From Lactobacillus sp. MRS-253-APC-2B (GTDB taxonomy: Bacteria; Bacillota; Bacilli; Lactobacillales; Lactobacillaceae): 64,000 nucleotides of DNA. The stretch's first letter is position 1. Every line of letters begins with the position of its first letter. Below are positions 1 to 9,242 of the stretch, in pieces. The position numbers and the translations under genes are program-made. The notes beneath the pieces are model-generated. The model was given only the letters and a program-made list of their open reading frames with translations, made no database searches and had not been told where the DNA came from. The stretch spans positions 186,001-250,000 of the forward strand of contig NZ_JABAFO010000001.1 of NCBI RefSeq assembly GCF_012843675.1, read 5' to 3'.

Positions 1-697
1 CTTGCGGAAAGACGTGCGGAACGTCATGGGCATAAACGACGGAGAGAATATCGATACCGGGCTGATCCTTATCGCCGATTACTTCAGTTACCATCCCCGT
101 CATGATTTGTGGCGATTCATCGCTTGGATAAGAAGAAATCGTGGCATTAACGATTTCGTTGTCTTCTGGGTGTAGACCATCATCTGTGACAAAAAACCGG
201 AAATTACTGAGTTTTTTGTCCTTTAGAATAATCTCGCCAATGAAATGTCCCATCGTAATATTTTTAAACTCACCGACCACGTGCTCATAATGCCGCGTCA
301 GAATCTCGGTAACCTGTCCTTCTGGTCCTTGATCGCTGCCTGGTTCTGGCATACGCAAAATCTTGACCTCAACCTCATCACCGCTCATTGCGTGCATAGT
401 GTGATCGGGATTGACGTAGATATCAGGCTGTTCGGGATCGTAGGCCACAAAACCAAATCCCTTGGCATTTCCCCGAAAGACCCCACTGACCGTCTTTGAC
501 TTAATCACGGCCTTAAACTCGCCTTGATCCGTTACCATGACCTTTTTGTCACGTTCCAATTGAGCCAGTGCCTGCACGACCGGCGTAAATTGGTCAGCTC
601 TGTTCATTCCCAGCTGCTGGGCGATTTTTTCAGCCGAAAAGCTGAGTTCTTGATGATCGAGTAAACGCTTGAGTATTTCAAGTTGTAATTGTGTCAT
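1..697 (-). CDS. rnr: Ribonuclease R, N-terminal part (cut by window edge)
   Basis: Reading down from the ATG at 697 gives an uninterrupted 232-codon frame that runs off the window. The first ~65 residues (MTQLQLEILKRLLDHQ...) look like the RNase R winged-helix domain. A cold-shock-type OB segment follows (GVFRGNAKGFGFVAYD, about residues 71-86), then a second OB region. The catalytic RNB and S1 domains would lie outside. RNase R is a 3'-5' exoribonuclease that degrades structured RNA. An AGAGG SD sits 7-8 nt before the ATG. An ATG at 701 is out of frame. secG-rnr order is typical of Gram-positives, where smpB often follows. Confidence 0.93.
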   Translation of the reverse strand, partial: MTQLQLEILKRLLDHQELSFSAEKIAQQLGMNRADQFTPVVQALAQLERDKKVMVTDQGEFKAVIKSKTVSGVFRGNAKGFGFVAYDPEQPDIYVNPDHTMHAMSGDEVEVKILRMPEPGSDQGPEGQVTEILTRHYEHVVGEFKNITMGHFIGEIILKDKKLSNFRFFVTDDGLHPEDNEIVNATISSYPSDESPQIMTGMVTEVIGDKDQPGIDILSVVYAHDVPHVFPQ

Positions 698-723
698 CCA
701 TATACCTCTTTAATAAATAAAAA

Positions 724-746
724 GCCCCCCGAGATTGGCAGGAGGC
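724..746 (-). terminator. Intrinsic terminator after secG
   Basis: On the minus strand GCCTCC pairs with GGGGGC (one G-T pair) around a short loop and is followed by TTTTTATTT. It lies between secG and rnr and could partly uncouple them. Confidence 0.6.
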
Positions 747-753
747 ACTTAAA

Positions 754-993
754 CTAGTGTGAAGAAACATAGACCAGCGCCAGTGCCAAAATAAAGAAGA
801 GGGCACCAAAGATGGTCGTAGCAATCTGCATAACCGCTTCAAAACCGCGAGCCTTGCGCCGACTGAACAGGTCGCCAGCACCCCCGGTCAAAGCGGACAT
901 GGCATCGTTGTCATTCTTGGCTGGCTGCATCATTACGCAAGCAATTAAAATGACGCAGACAATCAAGAAGAGGGTCATAATCGTATTATACAA
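754..993 (-). CDS. secG: SecG, preprotein translocase subunit
   Basis: A 79-residue protein with two hydrophobic segments (about 3-22 and 53-75) separated by a polar loop, ending VYVSSH, as usual for SecG. It is the small accessory subunit of the SecYEG channel in the membrane and aids SecA-driven export; secA lies in this window at 33-35 kb. The start is a TTG at 993, preceded by GGAGGA 8 nt upstream. No ATG fits that SD; the first internal ATG (codon 6) is too far. It sits directly upstream of rnr on the same strand, a common Gram-positive pairing. Confidence 0.92.
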   Translation of the reverse strand: MYNTIMTLFLIVCVILIACVMMQPAKNDNDAMSALTGGAGDLFSRRKARGFEAVMQIATTIFGALFFILALALVYVSSH

Positions 994-1031
994 AAAAGAT
1001 TTCCTCCTATTTCACCCGCTATATCCGTTAA

Positions 1032-1061
1032 ATCATACCATATTTCCAGTTATTTGGCTAA
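1032..1061 (-). promoter_or_regulatory. Putative secG promoter with extended -10
   Basis: Minus strand: TTAGCC, 18-nt spacer, then TGG-TATGAT (TGn extended -10), just upstream of the secG SD. The -35 is weak and overlaps the stop of the ClC gene, so secG probably has its own transcription start. Confidence 0.5.
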
Positions 1062-2608
1062 TCATGCAACGATTGCCGAGCCGCGGCATTGATCCGTGCC
1101 TGGTTGGCAATGTGATTTTTACCGCGCAATTGAACGACCAGCGTATCACCAGCCTTTAATCTGGTATTGCCATGCGGAATCAGCTGGTTTTCACCACGAT
1201 AGATGCAAGTGATCAGCGCCCCGGCTGGCCAGTCAAAATCCTTAATTAAGCAGCCATCCAGTACGGAACCCACAAAAATCGGCGTTGTCATCTGGGTCAG
1301 GCCCAACAGCTCTCTTTGCGGCTGTTTGTGCATCATGTTGGCAAACATCGCCGCATAAATCGGCGTGCCGCCCATCAGATCAACCACCAGCCAAGCCACA
1401 ATCGAGACAATCGCCAGGGGCATCAGATGCGTCAGCGTCCCCACCATTTCCGTAATCAATAAAATCGCCGTAAAGGGGGCCTTGCTGATACAGGCAAAGT
1501 AGCCGGCCATAGCACAGATAACGTAATTTGGCAGATACTTGGCTGGAATCAATCCCCAATGGATCATGATCGCGCAATAGAGTGCCCCGATAATGCCACC
1601 CAGCGTTAGGATCGGCAAGAAAATCCCCCCGGGCAGCTCAGAAGCATAGCTGATCATGGAAAAAACAAAGCGTAAGATAAACAATCCCAGCATCACTTTA
1701 AACTCAGCCGGCATCTTAGGCAACGCCACGACCAGATTATTGCCGCCACCCAGCGTTATCGGCCACCACCAGGCAATTGGAATTACCAGTAAAAACGGAA
1801 TCACCGGATACCAAGCTGGTTTTAAGAAATGCAGCTTGTGCATCCATTTTGGCAGCTGCAAAATCACAACCTGATACAGTCGCCCTAATAGCCCCAGTAA
1901 GATTCCCAGCAAGATTAGATGCCAGTACTGTGAAGCTGGAAGCAGCACCTCATGTGGCACATTCAGATCTGGCGCTAATCCAAAGAAAGCCATCGATACT
2001 AAATTAGCGGCCAAGGAACTGATAAACACCGACAGCCAGACTAACGGCGAAAAGTTATGATAAACCTCTTCTAAGATAAACATTGTACTGGCAATTGGAG
2101 CATTAAAGGCCGCTGAAAGTCCAGCCGCAGCCCCGCTGGCAATCCCAACGCGTCTTTCGATTTCAGTACCGGTATTTTTTTCGGCAATTCCTTGACCGAT
2201 CGCGGCTCCTAGTTGAATCGAGGGACCTTCTCGCCCCAAGAACAGCCCCGAGCCAATACTGATAATGCCACCAAAAAACTTGCGCCACAGCACCGGCCAC
2301 CATTTTTCATCAAACTGTCCTGTCAGCTGTCCCTCAACTTGAGGAATCCCAGAACCTTTAATATCCGGATTTTTCTGCACCAATCGTCCTAAAAAAAGCG
2401 CGACCAGTATGCTTGCCAAACTCCAAGGCAGCAGCCAAAATGGATGACCATGAAAATATCCAAATGCTCTGATGACCCCATTTAACAGATTCTGAATTGC
2501 CCAGCGAAACAAACTTACGACTAGTCCGGCAAGCAGGCCAATGATGGTGGCGCGGCCAAGCTGACGTAGATTTGCATACCTGAGTCTTGCAATTCTTGTA
2601 GTTTTCAC
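1058..2608 (-). CDS. ClC-family chloride transporter with C-terminal TrkA-C-like domain
   Basis: A 516-residue membrane protein with the ClC selectivity-filter motifs in order: GSGIPQ (85-90), GREGPS (125-130, with the gating glutamate at 127) and PGGIFLP (326-332). The pair EE at 180-181 (FILEEVYHNF) matches the internal proton glutamate of H+/Cl- antiporters such as E. coli ClcA, so exchange is more likely than a passive channel. The last ~70 residues resemble an RCK/TrkA-C ligand-binding domain. The start is GTG at 2608 with only a weak SD (GAAGAG). It may act in chloride or pH homeostasis. It is transcribed toward secG; no clear terminator separates them. Confidence 0.85.
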   Translation of the reverse strand: MKTTRIARLRYANLRQLGRATIIGLLAGLVVSLFRWAIQNLLNGVIRAFGYFHGHPFWLLPWSLASILVALFLGRLVQKNPDIKGSGIPQVEGQLTGQFDEKWWPVLWRKFFGGIISIGSGLFLGREGPSIQLGAAIGQGIAEKNTGTEIERRVGIASGAAAGLSAAFNAPIASTMFILEEVYHNFSPLVWLSVFISSLAANLVSMAFFGLAPDLNVPHEVLLPASQYWHLILLGILLGLLGRLYQVVILQLPKWMHKLHFLKPAWYPVIPFLLVIPIAWWWPITLGGGNNLVVALPKMPAEFKVMLGLFILRFVFSMISYASELPGGIFLPILTLGGIIGALYCAIMIHWGLIPAKYLPNYVICAMAGYFACISKAPFTAILLITEMVGTLTHLMPLAIVSIVAWLVVDLMGGTPIYAAMFANMMHKQPQRELLGLTQMTTPIFVGSVLDGCLIKDFDWPAGALITCIYRGENQLIPHGNTRLKAGDTLVVQLRGKNHIANQARINAAARQSLHD

Positions 2609-2674
2609 TTTCTCTTCACACCCAAAAATTCTTGTTACTAAACTAGTCTAGCACAGATTTGCGGTCGCAAAAAA

Positions 2675-2700
2675 AAGCGTTTGGAAAAATCCAAACGCTT
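2675..2700 (-). terminator. Terminator after eno
   Basis: Perfect 11-bp stem (AAGCGTTTGGA / TCCAAACGCTT), short A-rich loop, and a run of eight T on the minus strand, 20 nt beyond the eno stop. Confidence 0.9.
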
Positions 2701-2720
2701 TAAAATCATTAATTGAAAAA

Positions 2721-4061
<1,341 letters not shown>

Positions 4062-4094
4062 TCATTTTAAAATTGGAAAGTTCTTCCGCTTTCC

Positions 4095-4123
4095 ATTGTA
4101 TTATTCAGAACAATTTAAAACAA
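4095..4123 (-). promoter_or_regulatory. Putative eno promoter
   Basis: Minus strand: TTGTTT, 17-nt spacer, TACAAT, about 50 nt before the eno ATG. The transcribed leader would contain a small hairpin (GGAAAG...CTTTCC). Confidence 0.6.
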
Positions 4124-4131
4124 GCTTTATC

Positions 4132-4881
4132 TTAAGAGTTTACAAGCTTTAAGAATCGGTTGGGGTCCAGACTGGCGCCACCAACCAAAACGCCATCGAT
4201 ATCGTCATAGGCCATCAGCGCATTGATATTGGTCTCATTGACGCTGCCACCATAAAGAATTCGCACGGCATTGCCAATATCTTCGCCATACATATCGCGA
4301 ATCGTCTGACGAATCAGGTAGCATCCTTCTGCCGCCTGCTCTGGGTCGGCGCTTTGCCCGGTACCGATTGCCCAGCTTGGCTCAAAGGCCATCGTAACCT
4401 TGGTAACGTCAATCGGTGACAGACCTTTTAAATCGGCCAGAATGCGGCTGACAACCCAGCGAACCTTCTTACCGGCAATTCGGCGTCCCATTGTATCATC
4501 ACAGCAGACGATTGGGCACAGACCATTGCGCAAGGCCACCTGAACCTTTTGATTGATTAGTTCATCGGTCTCGTTAAACAGCCGCCGCCGCTCAGAATGC
4601 CCTAAGATGACATGATGAATGCCTGCTAAAGACAAAGAGCGTGGACTGGTTTCGCCGGTATAGGCCCCCGCAATTCGACTATAACAATTTTCAGCAGCGA
4701 TTTTTAACGGCGTATCTTTCGCCGCTTGTACCATTGACGTTAAAGACAGCGTGGGTGCAGCCAGAATGGTTTCACGCTCACTAGGGTCTGGAAGATCGTT
4801 TTTAACGTAATTAACAAATTCAACGGCCTCTGAAACCGTCTTATTCATCTTCCAGTTGCCCGCAACAATTGGTACGCGCAT
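4132..4881 (-). CDS. tpiA: Triosephosphate isomerase
   Basis: A 249-residue cytosolic isomerase interconverting DHAP and glyceraldehyde-3-phosphate. Active-site residues are present: Asn9/Lys11 (GNWKM), His95 in GHSERR and Glu167 in FEPSWAIGTG, plus the phosphate loop ILYGGSV near the C terminus. Odd points: the usual CVGET loop reads CCDDTMGRR (126-134), and the signature has AFEP where AYEP or AWEP is common, so this is a divergent copy. Start ATG at 4881 with an AGGAG SD. It lies between pgk and eno on the same strand, with a pgk terminator just upstream, so it may depend partly on read-through. Confidence 0.95.
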   Translation of the reverse strand: MRVPIVAGNWKMNKTVSEAVEFVNYVKNDLPDPSERETILAAPTLSLTSMVQAAKDTPLKIAAENCYSRIAGAYTGETSPRSLSLAGIHHVILGHSERRRLFNETDELINQKVQVALRNGLCPIVCCDDTMGRRIAGKKVRWVVSRILADLKGLSPIDVTKVTMAFEPSWAIGTGQSADPEQAAEGCYLIRQTIRDMYGEDIGNAVRILYGGSVNETNINALMAYDDIDGVLVGGASLDPNRFLKLVNS

Positions 4882-4930
4882 GCAAAAGCCTCCTTTAATT
4901 ATTTTTCCGCTGCTTTTATTTTATCAAAAA

Positions 4931-4966
4931 AAGCGATTGAATCGCTACTATGCTAATCAATCGCTT
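4931..4966 (-). terminator. Terminator after pgk
   Basis: Minus strand AAGCGATTGA pairs with TCAATCGCTT over a 16-nt loop and is followed by TTTTTTT. It lies directly after the pgk stop and before tpiA. Confidence 0.8.
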
Positions 4967-4974
4967 AAATATCT

Positions 4975-6183
4975 TTACTTTTCGGAAATTGCTGCAATCC
5001 CTGGCAGTTCCTTACCTTCCAAGTAAGTCAATGAGGCACCGCCACCAGTTGAGATGTGGCTCAGACGGTCGGCAATCCCCAATTGCTTAGCAGCGGCCGT
5101 AGAGTCCCCGCCACCAACAATCGTCGTAGCATCCGTCAGCGTGCCCAGGAACTTGCCGATTTCCAGCGTACCCTTGGCAAAGTTGCTCATTTCAAAGACA
5201 CCCATTGGACCGTTCCATACAACCGTCTTAGCATCAGCCAATACGCTCTTGTACAGTTCAATCGTCTTAGGGCCAATATCCAGGGCCATCCAGCCATCGT
5301 CAATGTCGCCTTCGACTACCTTGGTGTTGGCATCGTTCTTGAAGGCATCGGCAACTACATTGTCAACTGGCAGTACCAGCTTGTCACCGGCTTTGTCCAT
5401 AATTTGCTTGGCAACGTCGATCTTGTCTTTTTCAACCAGTGAGTTACCAGTCTTGATGCCCTTAGCTGCGTAGAACGTGTAGGCCATACCGCCACCGATG
5501 ATGATCTTGTCGGCCTTATCCAACAGGTGATCGATAACGCCAATCTTGTCAGAAACCTTGGCACCACCCAGGATGGCAACAAAAGGACGAACCGGGTTGT
5601 CAACGGCATCACCCAAGAACTTGATTTCCTTTTCCATCAAGAAGCCAACACCTGACTTGCCTTCGCCGATCGCTTGCGCAATCCCGACGTTGGAAGCGTG
5701 GGCACGGTGAGCCGTACCAAAGGCATCGTTGACAAAGACATCGCCCAAGGAAGCCCAGTACTTACCCAGTTCAGGGTCGTTACCAGATTCACGCTTGACG
5801 TATTCGCCATCCTTAACGTCTTCGTAACGCGTGTTTTGAACCAGCAGTACGTCGCCGTTGTTCATTTGGTTGATGGCATCTTCCAATTGCTTACCTTCCG
5901 TTACTGGAACGAAGGTAACCGGCTTGTTCAACAGGTTGGAAAGCCGTTCTGCAACTGGACGCAGTGACAGACCTGGCTTGTCTTCTTCCTTCTTGATTCG
6001 ACCAAGGTGGGAGAACAGAATTGCCCGACCACCATGATCGATTACATGGTTGATCGTTGGCAGTGCAGCCACGATTCGATTGTCGTCACCAACGACACCG
6101 TCTTTGATTGGCACGTTGAAGTCAACACGCATCAAAACCTTTTTGCCTTCCAATGGAAGATCTTCAACAGTCATTTTAGCCAT
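4975..6183 (-). CDS. pgk: Phosphoglycerate kinase
   Basis: A 402-residue two-domain enzyme making ATP and 3-phosphoglycerate from 1,3-bisphosphoglycerate. The N-terminal signature [13 protein letters not shown] (14-26), the substrate-binding FSHLGR segment (about 57-62), the central VSDKIGV region and the C-terminal nucleotide loop [10 protein letters not shown] are all visible. Start ATG at 6183 behind an AGGAGG SD. It follows gap after 85 nt that hold a strong hairpin, so gap is expected to be made in excess over pgk. Length and motifs are normal. Confidence 0.98.
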   Translation of the reverse strand: MAKMTVEDLPLEGKKVLMRVDFNVPIKDGVVGDDNRIVAALPTINHVIDHGGRAILFSHLGRIKKEEDKPGLSLRPVAERLSNLLNKPVTFVPVTEGKQLEDAINQMNNGDVLLVQNTRYEDVKDGEYVKRESGNDPELGKYWASLGDVFVNDAFGTAHRAHASNVGIAQAIGEGKSGVGFLMEKEIKFLGDAVDNPVRPFVAILGGAKVSDKIGVIDHLLDKADKIIIGGGMAYTFYAAKGIKTGNSLVEKDKIDVAKQIMDKAGDKLVLPVDNVVADAFKNDANTKVVEGDIDDGWMALDIGPKTIELYKSVLADAKTVVWNGPMGVFEMSNFAKGTLEIGKFLGTLTDATTIVGGGDSTAAAKQLGIADRLSHISTGGGASLTYLEGKELPGIAAISEK

Positions 6184-6212
6184 AATTGACCAATTCCTCC
6201 TTAATTTGAAAA

Positions 6213-6244
6213 GAAGGCGGGCGGAGTTTCCTCCTCCCGCCTTC
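6213..6244 (-). terminator. Hairpin terminator/attenuator between gap and pgk
   Basis: A 14-bp stem (GAAGGCGGGNGGAG / CTCCNCCCGCCTTC) with one mismatch and a tetraloop. On the minus strand it is followed by TTTT. It is positioned to stop most gap transcripts, with some read-through into pgk. Confidence 0.75.
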
Positions 6245-6268
6245 CTAATTGGTACTATTCAGTTCGCA

Positions 6269-7282
6269 TTACAGAGTAGCGAAGTGAAGCAGCGTACGGA
6301 TCATGTTGCAAGTGAAGCCGTATTCGTTGTCGTACCAAGCAACCGTCTTAACCAGTTGTGCGCCTTCGCCATCAGACATGATTTCAGTTTGAGATGGGTC
6401 GAAGACAGAACCGTAAGTAGAACCAATGATGTCAGAAGATACGATTGGGTCTTCAGTGTAACCAAAGGCTTCGTTGCCTTCAGTTGCCTTCTTCATAGCA
6501 GCGTTGACTTCATCAACCGTAACTTCCTTGTCCAGGATGGAAACAAGTTCAGTCAGGGAACCGTCAACGACACCAACACGTTGTGCGTGACCGGACAGCT
6601 TACCGTTCAGTTCTGGGATAACCAGACCGATAGCCTTGGCAGCACCAGAAGAGTGAGGAATCGTGTTCGTGCTTGCAGTACGGTTGTTACGCATCTTCTT
6701 GCCACGAGGGCCGTCCAGGATAGCTTGCGTGGAAGTAAATGCGTGGATCGTAGTCATGGTACCAACCTTAACGCCGAATTCCTTGTTCAGGAAGTAAGCC
6801 ATTGGAGCCAGGCAGCTGGTCGTGCAAGAACCAGCAGAAACGATCTTGTCGTCAGCCTTCAGCGTGTCCAGGTTAACACCAGGAACAACAGTTGGGATGT
6901 TACCAGCAGGTGCAGAAATCAGCACACGCTTTGCGCCAGCGTCCAGGTGTGCTTGTGACTTTTCTGCAGAAGTGTAGAAACCAGTACATTCCAGAACGAA
7001 GTCAACACCATCGTTCTTAACCCAAGGAATGTTCCGTGCGTCGCGTTCAGCGTATACAGGGTATTCCTTGCCATCAACAACGATGCCCTTGTCAGTGGAA
7101 GAAACTTCGCCAGGGAACTTGCCGTGAGTAGAGTCGTACTTCAGCAGGTAGGCCAGCATTGAAGGAGTAGTCAAATCGTTGATTGCAACAACTTCAATGT
7201 CCTTGGAGCCCAGTTCGTGGATCCGACGGAAAGCCAAACGACCAATACGGCCAAAGCCATTAATACCAATTTTTACAGTCAT
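6269..7282 (-). CDS. gap: Glyceraldehyde-3-phosphate dehydrogenase, type I
   Basis: A 337-residue NAD-dependent enzyme oxidising glyceraldehyde-3-phosphate. The Rossmann start is [13 protein letters not shown] (3-15) and the catalytic cysteine is C153 in [10 protein letters not shown] (157 is the usual second Cys). A longer frame opens at 7315, but AAAGGAGG sits 8 nt before the ATG at 7282, and the protein then begins MTVKIGING like its family, so 7282 is chosen. Extreme codon bias suggests very high expression. No cggR regulator gene lies upstream; the neighbour is a tRNA on the other strand. Confidence 0.98.
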   Translation of the reverse strand: MTVKIGINGFGRIGRLAFRRIHELGSKDIEVVAINDLTTPSMLAYLLKYDSTHGKFPGEVSSTDKGIVVDGKEYPVYAERDARNIPWVKNDGVDFVLECTGFYTSAEKSQAHLDAGAKRVLISAPAGNIPTVVPGVNLDTLKADDKIVSAGSCTTSCLAPMAYFLNKEFGVKVGTMTTIHAFTSTQAILDGPRGKKMRNNRTASTNTIPHSSGAAKAIGLVIPELNGKLSGHAQRVGVVDGSLTELVSILDKEVTVDEVNAAMKKATEGNEAFGYTEDPIVSSDIIGSTYGSVFDPSQTEIMSDGEGAQLVKTVAWYDNEYGFTCNMIRTLLHFATL

Positions 7283-7326
7283 ACTGCAATTTCCTCCTTT
7301 AGGAAAATAATTCAATGTTCTTGTTT

Positions 7327-7332
7327 AGTTTA
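7327..7332 (-). promoter_or_regulatory. Putative gap -10 box (extended)
   Basis: Minus strand TGG-TAAACT, a TGn-extended -10, about 45 nt upstream of the gap start. No good -35 at 17 nt is seen; an inverted repeat occupies that region. Confidence 0.5.
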
Positions 7333-7347
7333 CCACAACTTTTCATC

Positions 7348-7385
7348 CAAAATTGCCAAATTTAAGGAAAAAATCGGCAATTTTG
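7348..7385. promoter_or_regulatory. Inverted repeat upstream of gap promoter (operator candidate)
   Basis: Perfect 10-bp arms CAAAATTGCC and GGCAATTTTG separated by 18 nt, lying in the -35 region of the gap promoter. No T-run follows it in either direction. It could bind a repressor or activator of the glycolytic genes; the protein is unknown. Confidence 0.5.
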
Positions 7386-7519
7386 TCTGCTAGCTAAACA
7401 ATCACACTAACCTACGTTGTTTATGATACTCAAAACCGACTAACTTGTCCATGGAAATGTATTTAGTTTTCATCAAATTGGATCCATCCAATATTTTTGT
7501 AAAAATATTCATTTTCCTC

Positions 7520-7548
7520 TTGCATTTTGGTGCTGCAAAGGATATTAT
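7520..7548 (+). promoter_or_regulatory. Promoter of tRNA-Arg
   Basis: TTGCAT, 17-nt spacer, TATTAT, with transcription expected about 40 nt before the tRNA. Confidence 0.65.
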
Positions 7549-7591
7549 AATAAACGTTCGTGTTATTTATGCGAACTCATCTAAACAAGAT

Positions 7592-7663
7592 GCGCCCTTA
7601 GTGTAATGGATCGCACGTGAGATTCCGGTTCTCGAGATCCGGGTTCGACTCCCGGGGGGCGCA
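7592..7663 (+). tRNA. tRNA-Arg (anticodon CCG)
   Basis: A 72-nt cloverleaf. The acceptor stem is GCGCCCT/GGGGCGC with one G-T pair, and the D-stem is GTGT/GCAC. The anticodon stem TGAGA/TCTCG encloses the loop TTCCGGT (anticodon CCG, reading CGG). The T-arm is CCGGG-TTCGACT-CCCGG and the discriminator is A. The 3' CCA is not encoded. Its own promoter and terminator flank it. Confidence 0.95.
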
Positions 7664-7675
7664 TTTAGGTACATC

Positions 7676-7704
7676 AAAGCACTGGTCAGGCTGATCAGTG
7701 CTTT
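7676..7704 (+). terminator. Terminator after tRNA-Arg
   Basis: AAGCACTG pairs with CAGTGCTT and is followed by TTTATT, 13 nt after the tRNA. Confidence 0.8.
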
Positions 7705-7740
7705 TATTATACTTAAATGATCTTAATTAAAAATCAGCAT

Positions 7741-7783
7741 AAAAAAGACCTCATCACAGTCAGCCTGGATGAGGTCTTTTTTT
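7741..7783. terminator. Terminator of the small basic gene (bidirectional shape)
   Basis: AAAAGACCTCATC pairs with GATGAGGTCTTTT around a 12-nt loop. T-runs follow on both strands. It lies just beyond the stop of the 43-residue gene on the minus strand. Confidence 0.85.
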
Positions 7784-7797
7784 AATGGAAAAGCAAA

Positions 7798-7929
7798 TTA
7801 CTTTTCTTCAGCTGGCTTTTGCTTAGCCCACTTACGAATAGCTTCGATTTTCTTTTCCTTCTTAGCCCGCGTGTAACGGTCTGCGACTGGGCGACGGCCT
7901 TGTACGCCGTATGGATGTGCTTTACGCAT
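7798..7929 (-). CDS. Small basic protein of 43 residues, unknown function
   Basis: The frame starts MRKAHPYGVQGRRPVADRY and ends KQKPAEEK. It is rich in Lys and Arg, with no membrane segment or cysteine. The call rests on a perfect AAAGGAGG SD 8 nt before the ATG at 7929 and a strong terminator 15 nt past the stop. A longer 74-codon frame overlaps it in another register but has no SD and an unlikely composition. The N-terminal half, rich in Arg, Gly and Pro, hints at RNA or ribosome binding, but this is only inference. I do not recognise the family. Confidence 0.75.
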   Translation of the reverse strand: MRKAHPYGVQGRRPVADRYTRAKKEKKIEAIRKWAKQKPAEEK

Positions 7930-8189
7930 AGCAATATGCCTCCTTTATATCTAACGTAAATAATCAACATTCCAATTATAAGGGTCAGGGTATCAAAAAT
8001 CAACAACTATTATTACAACCAAGCTGTCATCAATAAAATTCAAAAAAATTTTTTGATTATCTGACTGATTTTGGGCATCTTGCTCATTTTTTAATTTCTA
8101 AGCTGGAAAGCCGGTCTGCGTTGACCTTTGGAAACGTTAGCACTGTTTTCACAATAAAAAATTGATAAACGTTTTCTGTCAATTTGACC
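7930..8189. other. AT-rich intergenic stretch without a gene
   Basis: No credible coding frame. One cre-like 14-mer, TGGAAACGTTAGCA (8129-8142), fits the relaxed CcpA consensus but is about 100 bp from the next promoter. A promoter for the minus-strand 43-residue gene is expected here, but I cannot place it with confidence. Confidence 0.5.
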
Positions 8190-8207
8190 TATACCAATTT
8201 GGGTATA
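8190..8207. promoter_or_regulatory. Operator-like palindrome, copy 1
   Basis: TATACC and GGTATA arms around a 6-nt centre. It shares the core ATACCAATTTGG with a second copy 55 bp downstream inside the promoter of the 41-residue gene. Confidence 0.5.
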
Positions 8208-8235
8208 AAAACCAAAAATCGCTTAAAACAGGCAC

Positions 8236-8264
8236 TTGTCAATAATACCAATTTGGTGTATAGT
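8236..8264 (+). promoter_or_regulatory. Promoter of the 41-residue gene containing operator copy 2
   Basis: TTGTCA, exactly 17 nt, TATAGT: a strong sigma-A type promoter. The spacer carries ATACCAATTTGGTGTAT (8245-8261), nearly the same motif as at 8190. A protein bound there would block RNA polymerase, so repression is the likely mode. Confidence 0.7.
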
Positions 8265-8331
8265 CTTAGACATCACAGAGGTTAACAATTAATTCATTCA
8301 CAAATCCATATTATTCGGGGAGATGAAATCT

Positions 8332-8457
8332 ATGTTTAAAAAGAACATGCACGAATTGAACGAACTTAAGAAATTGATCGAAAATGACGATCGGGCCATG
8401 CTGGATGCCGAAATCGCCGATCAAGAACTGAGCATGATCTCAGCTGACTTGAAATAA
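8332..8457 (+). CDS. Small acidic protein of 41 residues, unknown function
   Basis: The frame starts MFKKNMHELNELKKLIENDD and ends SMISADLK. Charged residues alternate with Leu/Ile/Met, suggesting one or two amphipathic helices; there is no signal peptide or cysteine. Support: a GGGGAG SD 10 nt before the ATG, an excellent promoter at 8236-8264 with an operator-like repeat, and a terminator at 8482-8527 that makes it a single-gene unit of about 260 nt. Possible roles include a regulated adaptor or stress peptide, but nothing in the sequence decides this. It lies next to clpP, which has a separate promoter. Confidence 0.7.
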   Translation: MFKKNMHELNELKKLIENDDRAMLDAEIADQELSMISADLK

Positions 8458-8481
8458 TTCTACCTATTATAAGGTTAGAAA

Positions 8482-8527
8482 GCGCTGTCATTGACGACAT
8501 TTAGGTCGTACTTGGCAGCGCCTTTTT
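8482..8527 (+). terminator. Terminator after the 41-residue gene
   Basis: GCGCTG/CAGCGC outer stem with an inner ACGAC/GTCGT stem, followed by TTTTTT. It isolates the small gene from clpP. Confidence 0.85.
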
Positions 8528-8539
8528 TGTGACAAAACA

Positions 8540-8569
8540 TTTGACCTTTTCTGACCTATCGAGTATAGT
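8540..8569 (+). promoter_or_regulatory. clpP promoter overlapped by a CtsR box
   Basis: The promoter is TTGACC (8541-8546), 17 nt, TATAGT (8564-8569). On the minus strand 8556-8540 reads GGTCAGA-AAA-GGTCAAA, matching the CtsR tandem heptad (RGTCAAA NAN RGTCAAA) with one mismatch. It covers the -35, so CtsR binding should repress clpP until heat or other protein stress. Confidence 0.88.
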
Positions 8570-8626
8570 ATTCACATAAGTTAGCAATCGAAGCTGACTA
8601 CTGCTAATTAAGAGGGAGGCCAAAGC

Positions 8627-9220
8627 ATGAACTTAGTTCCAACGGTCATTGAACAGTCATCACGCGGCGAACGCGCTTATGACATTTATTCACGTCTGTT
8701 GAAGGACCGCATCATTATGCTGTCCGGTCCGATTGAAGATGACATGGCAAACTCAATCGTTGCGCAGCTGCTATTCTTGGATGCGCAAGATTCAACCAAA
8801 GATATTTACCTTTACATTAACTCACCCGGTGGTGTCGTAACCTCTGGGATGGCCATCTATGACACGATGAACTTCATCAAAGCCGATGTTCAGACCATCG
8901 TAATCGGTATGGCCGCATCAATGGCCAGCGTGCTGGTATCATCTGGTGCCAAGGGCAAGCGTTTCGGTTTGCCACACTCAACGGTTATGATTCACCAACC
9001 ATCTGGTGGTGCTCAAGGTCAACAAACCGAGATTCAGATCGCAGCTGAAGAAATCTTGAAGACGCGTAAGATGATCAATGGCATTTTGGCAGAAAATTCC
9101 GGCCAGCCAATTGAGCAAATCGAACGTGATACTGAACGCGACCACTACTTAACGGCCCAGGAAGCCGTTGACTACGGTCTGCTTGACGGCATCATGGAAA
9201 ACAGTGCCAAGTTGAAGTAA
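8627..9220 (+). CDS. clpP: ATP-dependent Clp protease proteolytic subunit
   Basis: A 197-residue serine peptidase. The catalytic Ser98 is in GMAASMAS and His123 in MIHQPSGG; the Asp lies in the C-terminal helix region near DRDHYL. The [18 protein letters not shown] handle region, typical of ClpP, is intact. It forms a tetradecameric chamber fed by ClpX/C/E ATPases in the cytosol. The ATG at 8627 follows a GAGGGAGG SD. CtsR control of its promoter is visible. Single-gene unit closed by a terminator shared with whiA. Confidence 0.98.
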   Translation: MNLVPTVIEQSSRGERAYDIYSRLLKDRIIMLSGPIEDDMANSIVAQLLFLDAQDSTKDIYLYINSPGGVVTSGMAIYDTMNFIKADVQTIVIGMAASMASVLVSSGAKGKRFGLPHSTVMIHQPSGGAQGQQTEIQIAAEEILKTRKMINGILAENSGQPIEQIERDTERDHYLTAQEAVDYGLLDGIMENSAKLK

Positions 9221-9242
9221 TCACTCGCTTTTAAATATTTAA

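Noticed and set aside
7782-8006. A 74-codon minus-strand open frame
   Set aside because: It has no SD and an unlikely composition. The overlapping 43-codon frame has a perfect SD and a terminator.
8129-8142. cre-like 14-mer TGGAAACGTTAGCA
   Set aside because: Fits only the relaxed consensus and lies far from a mapped promoter; not enough to claim catabolite control.
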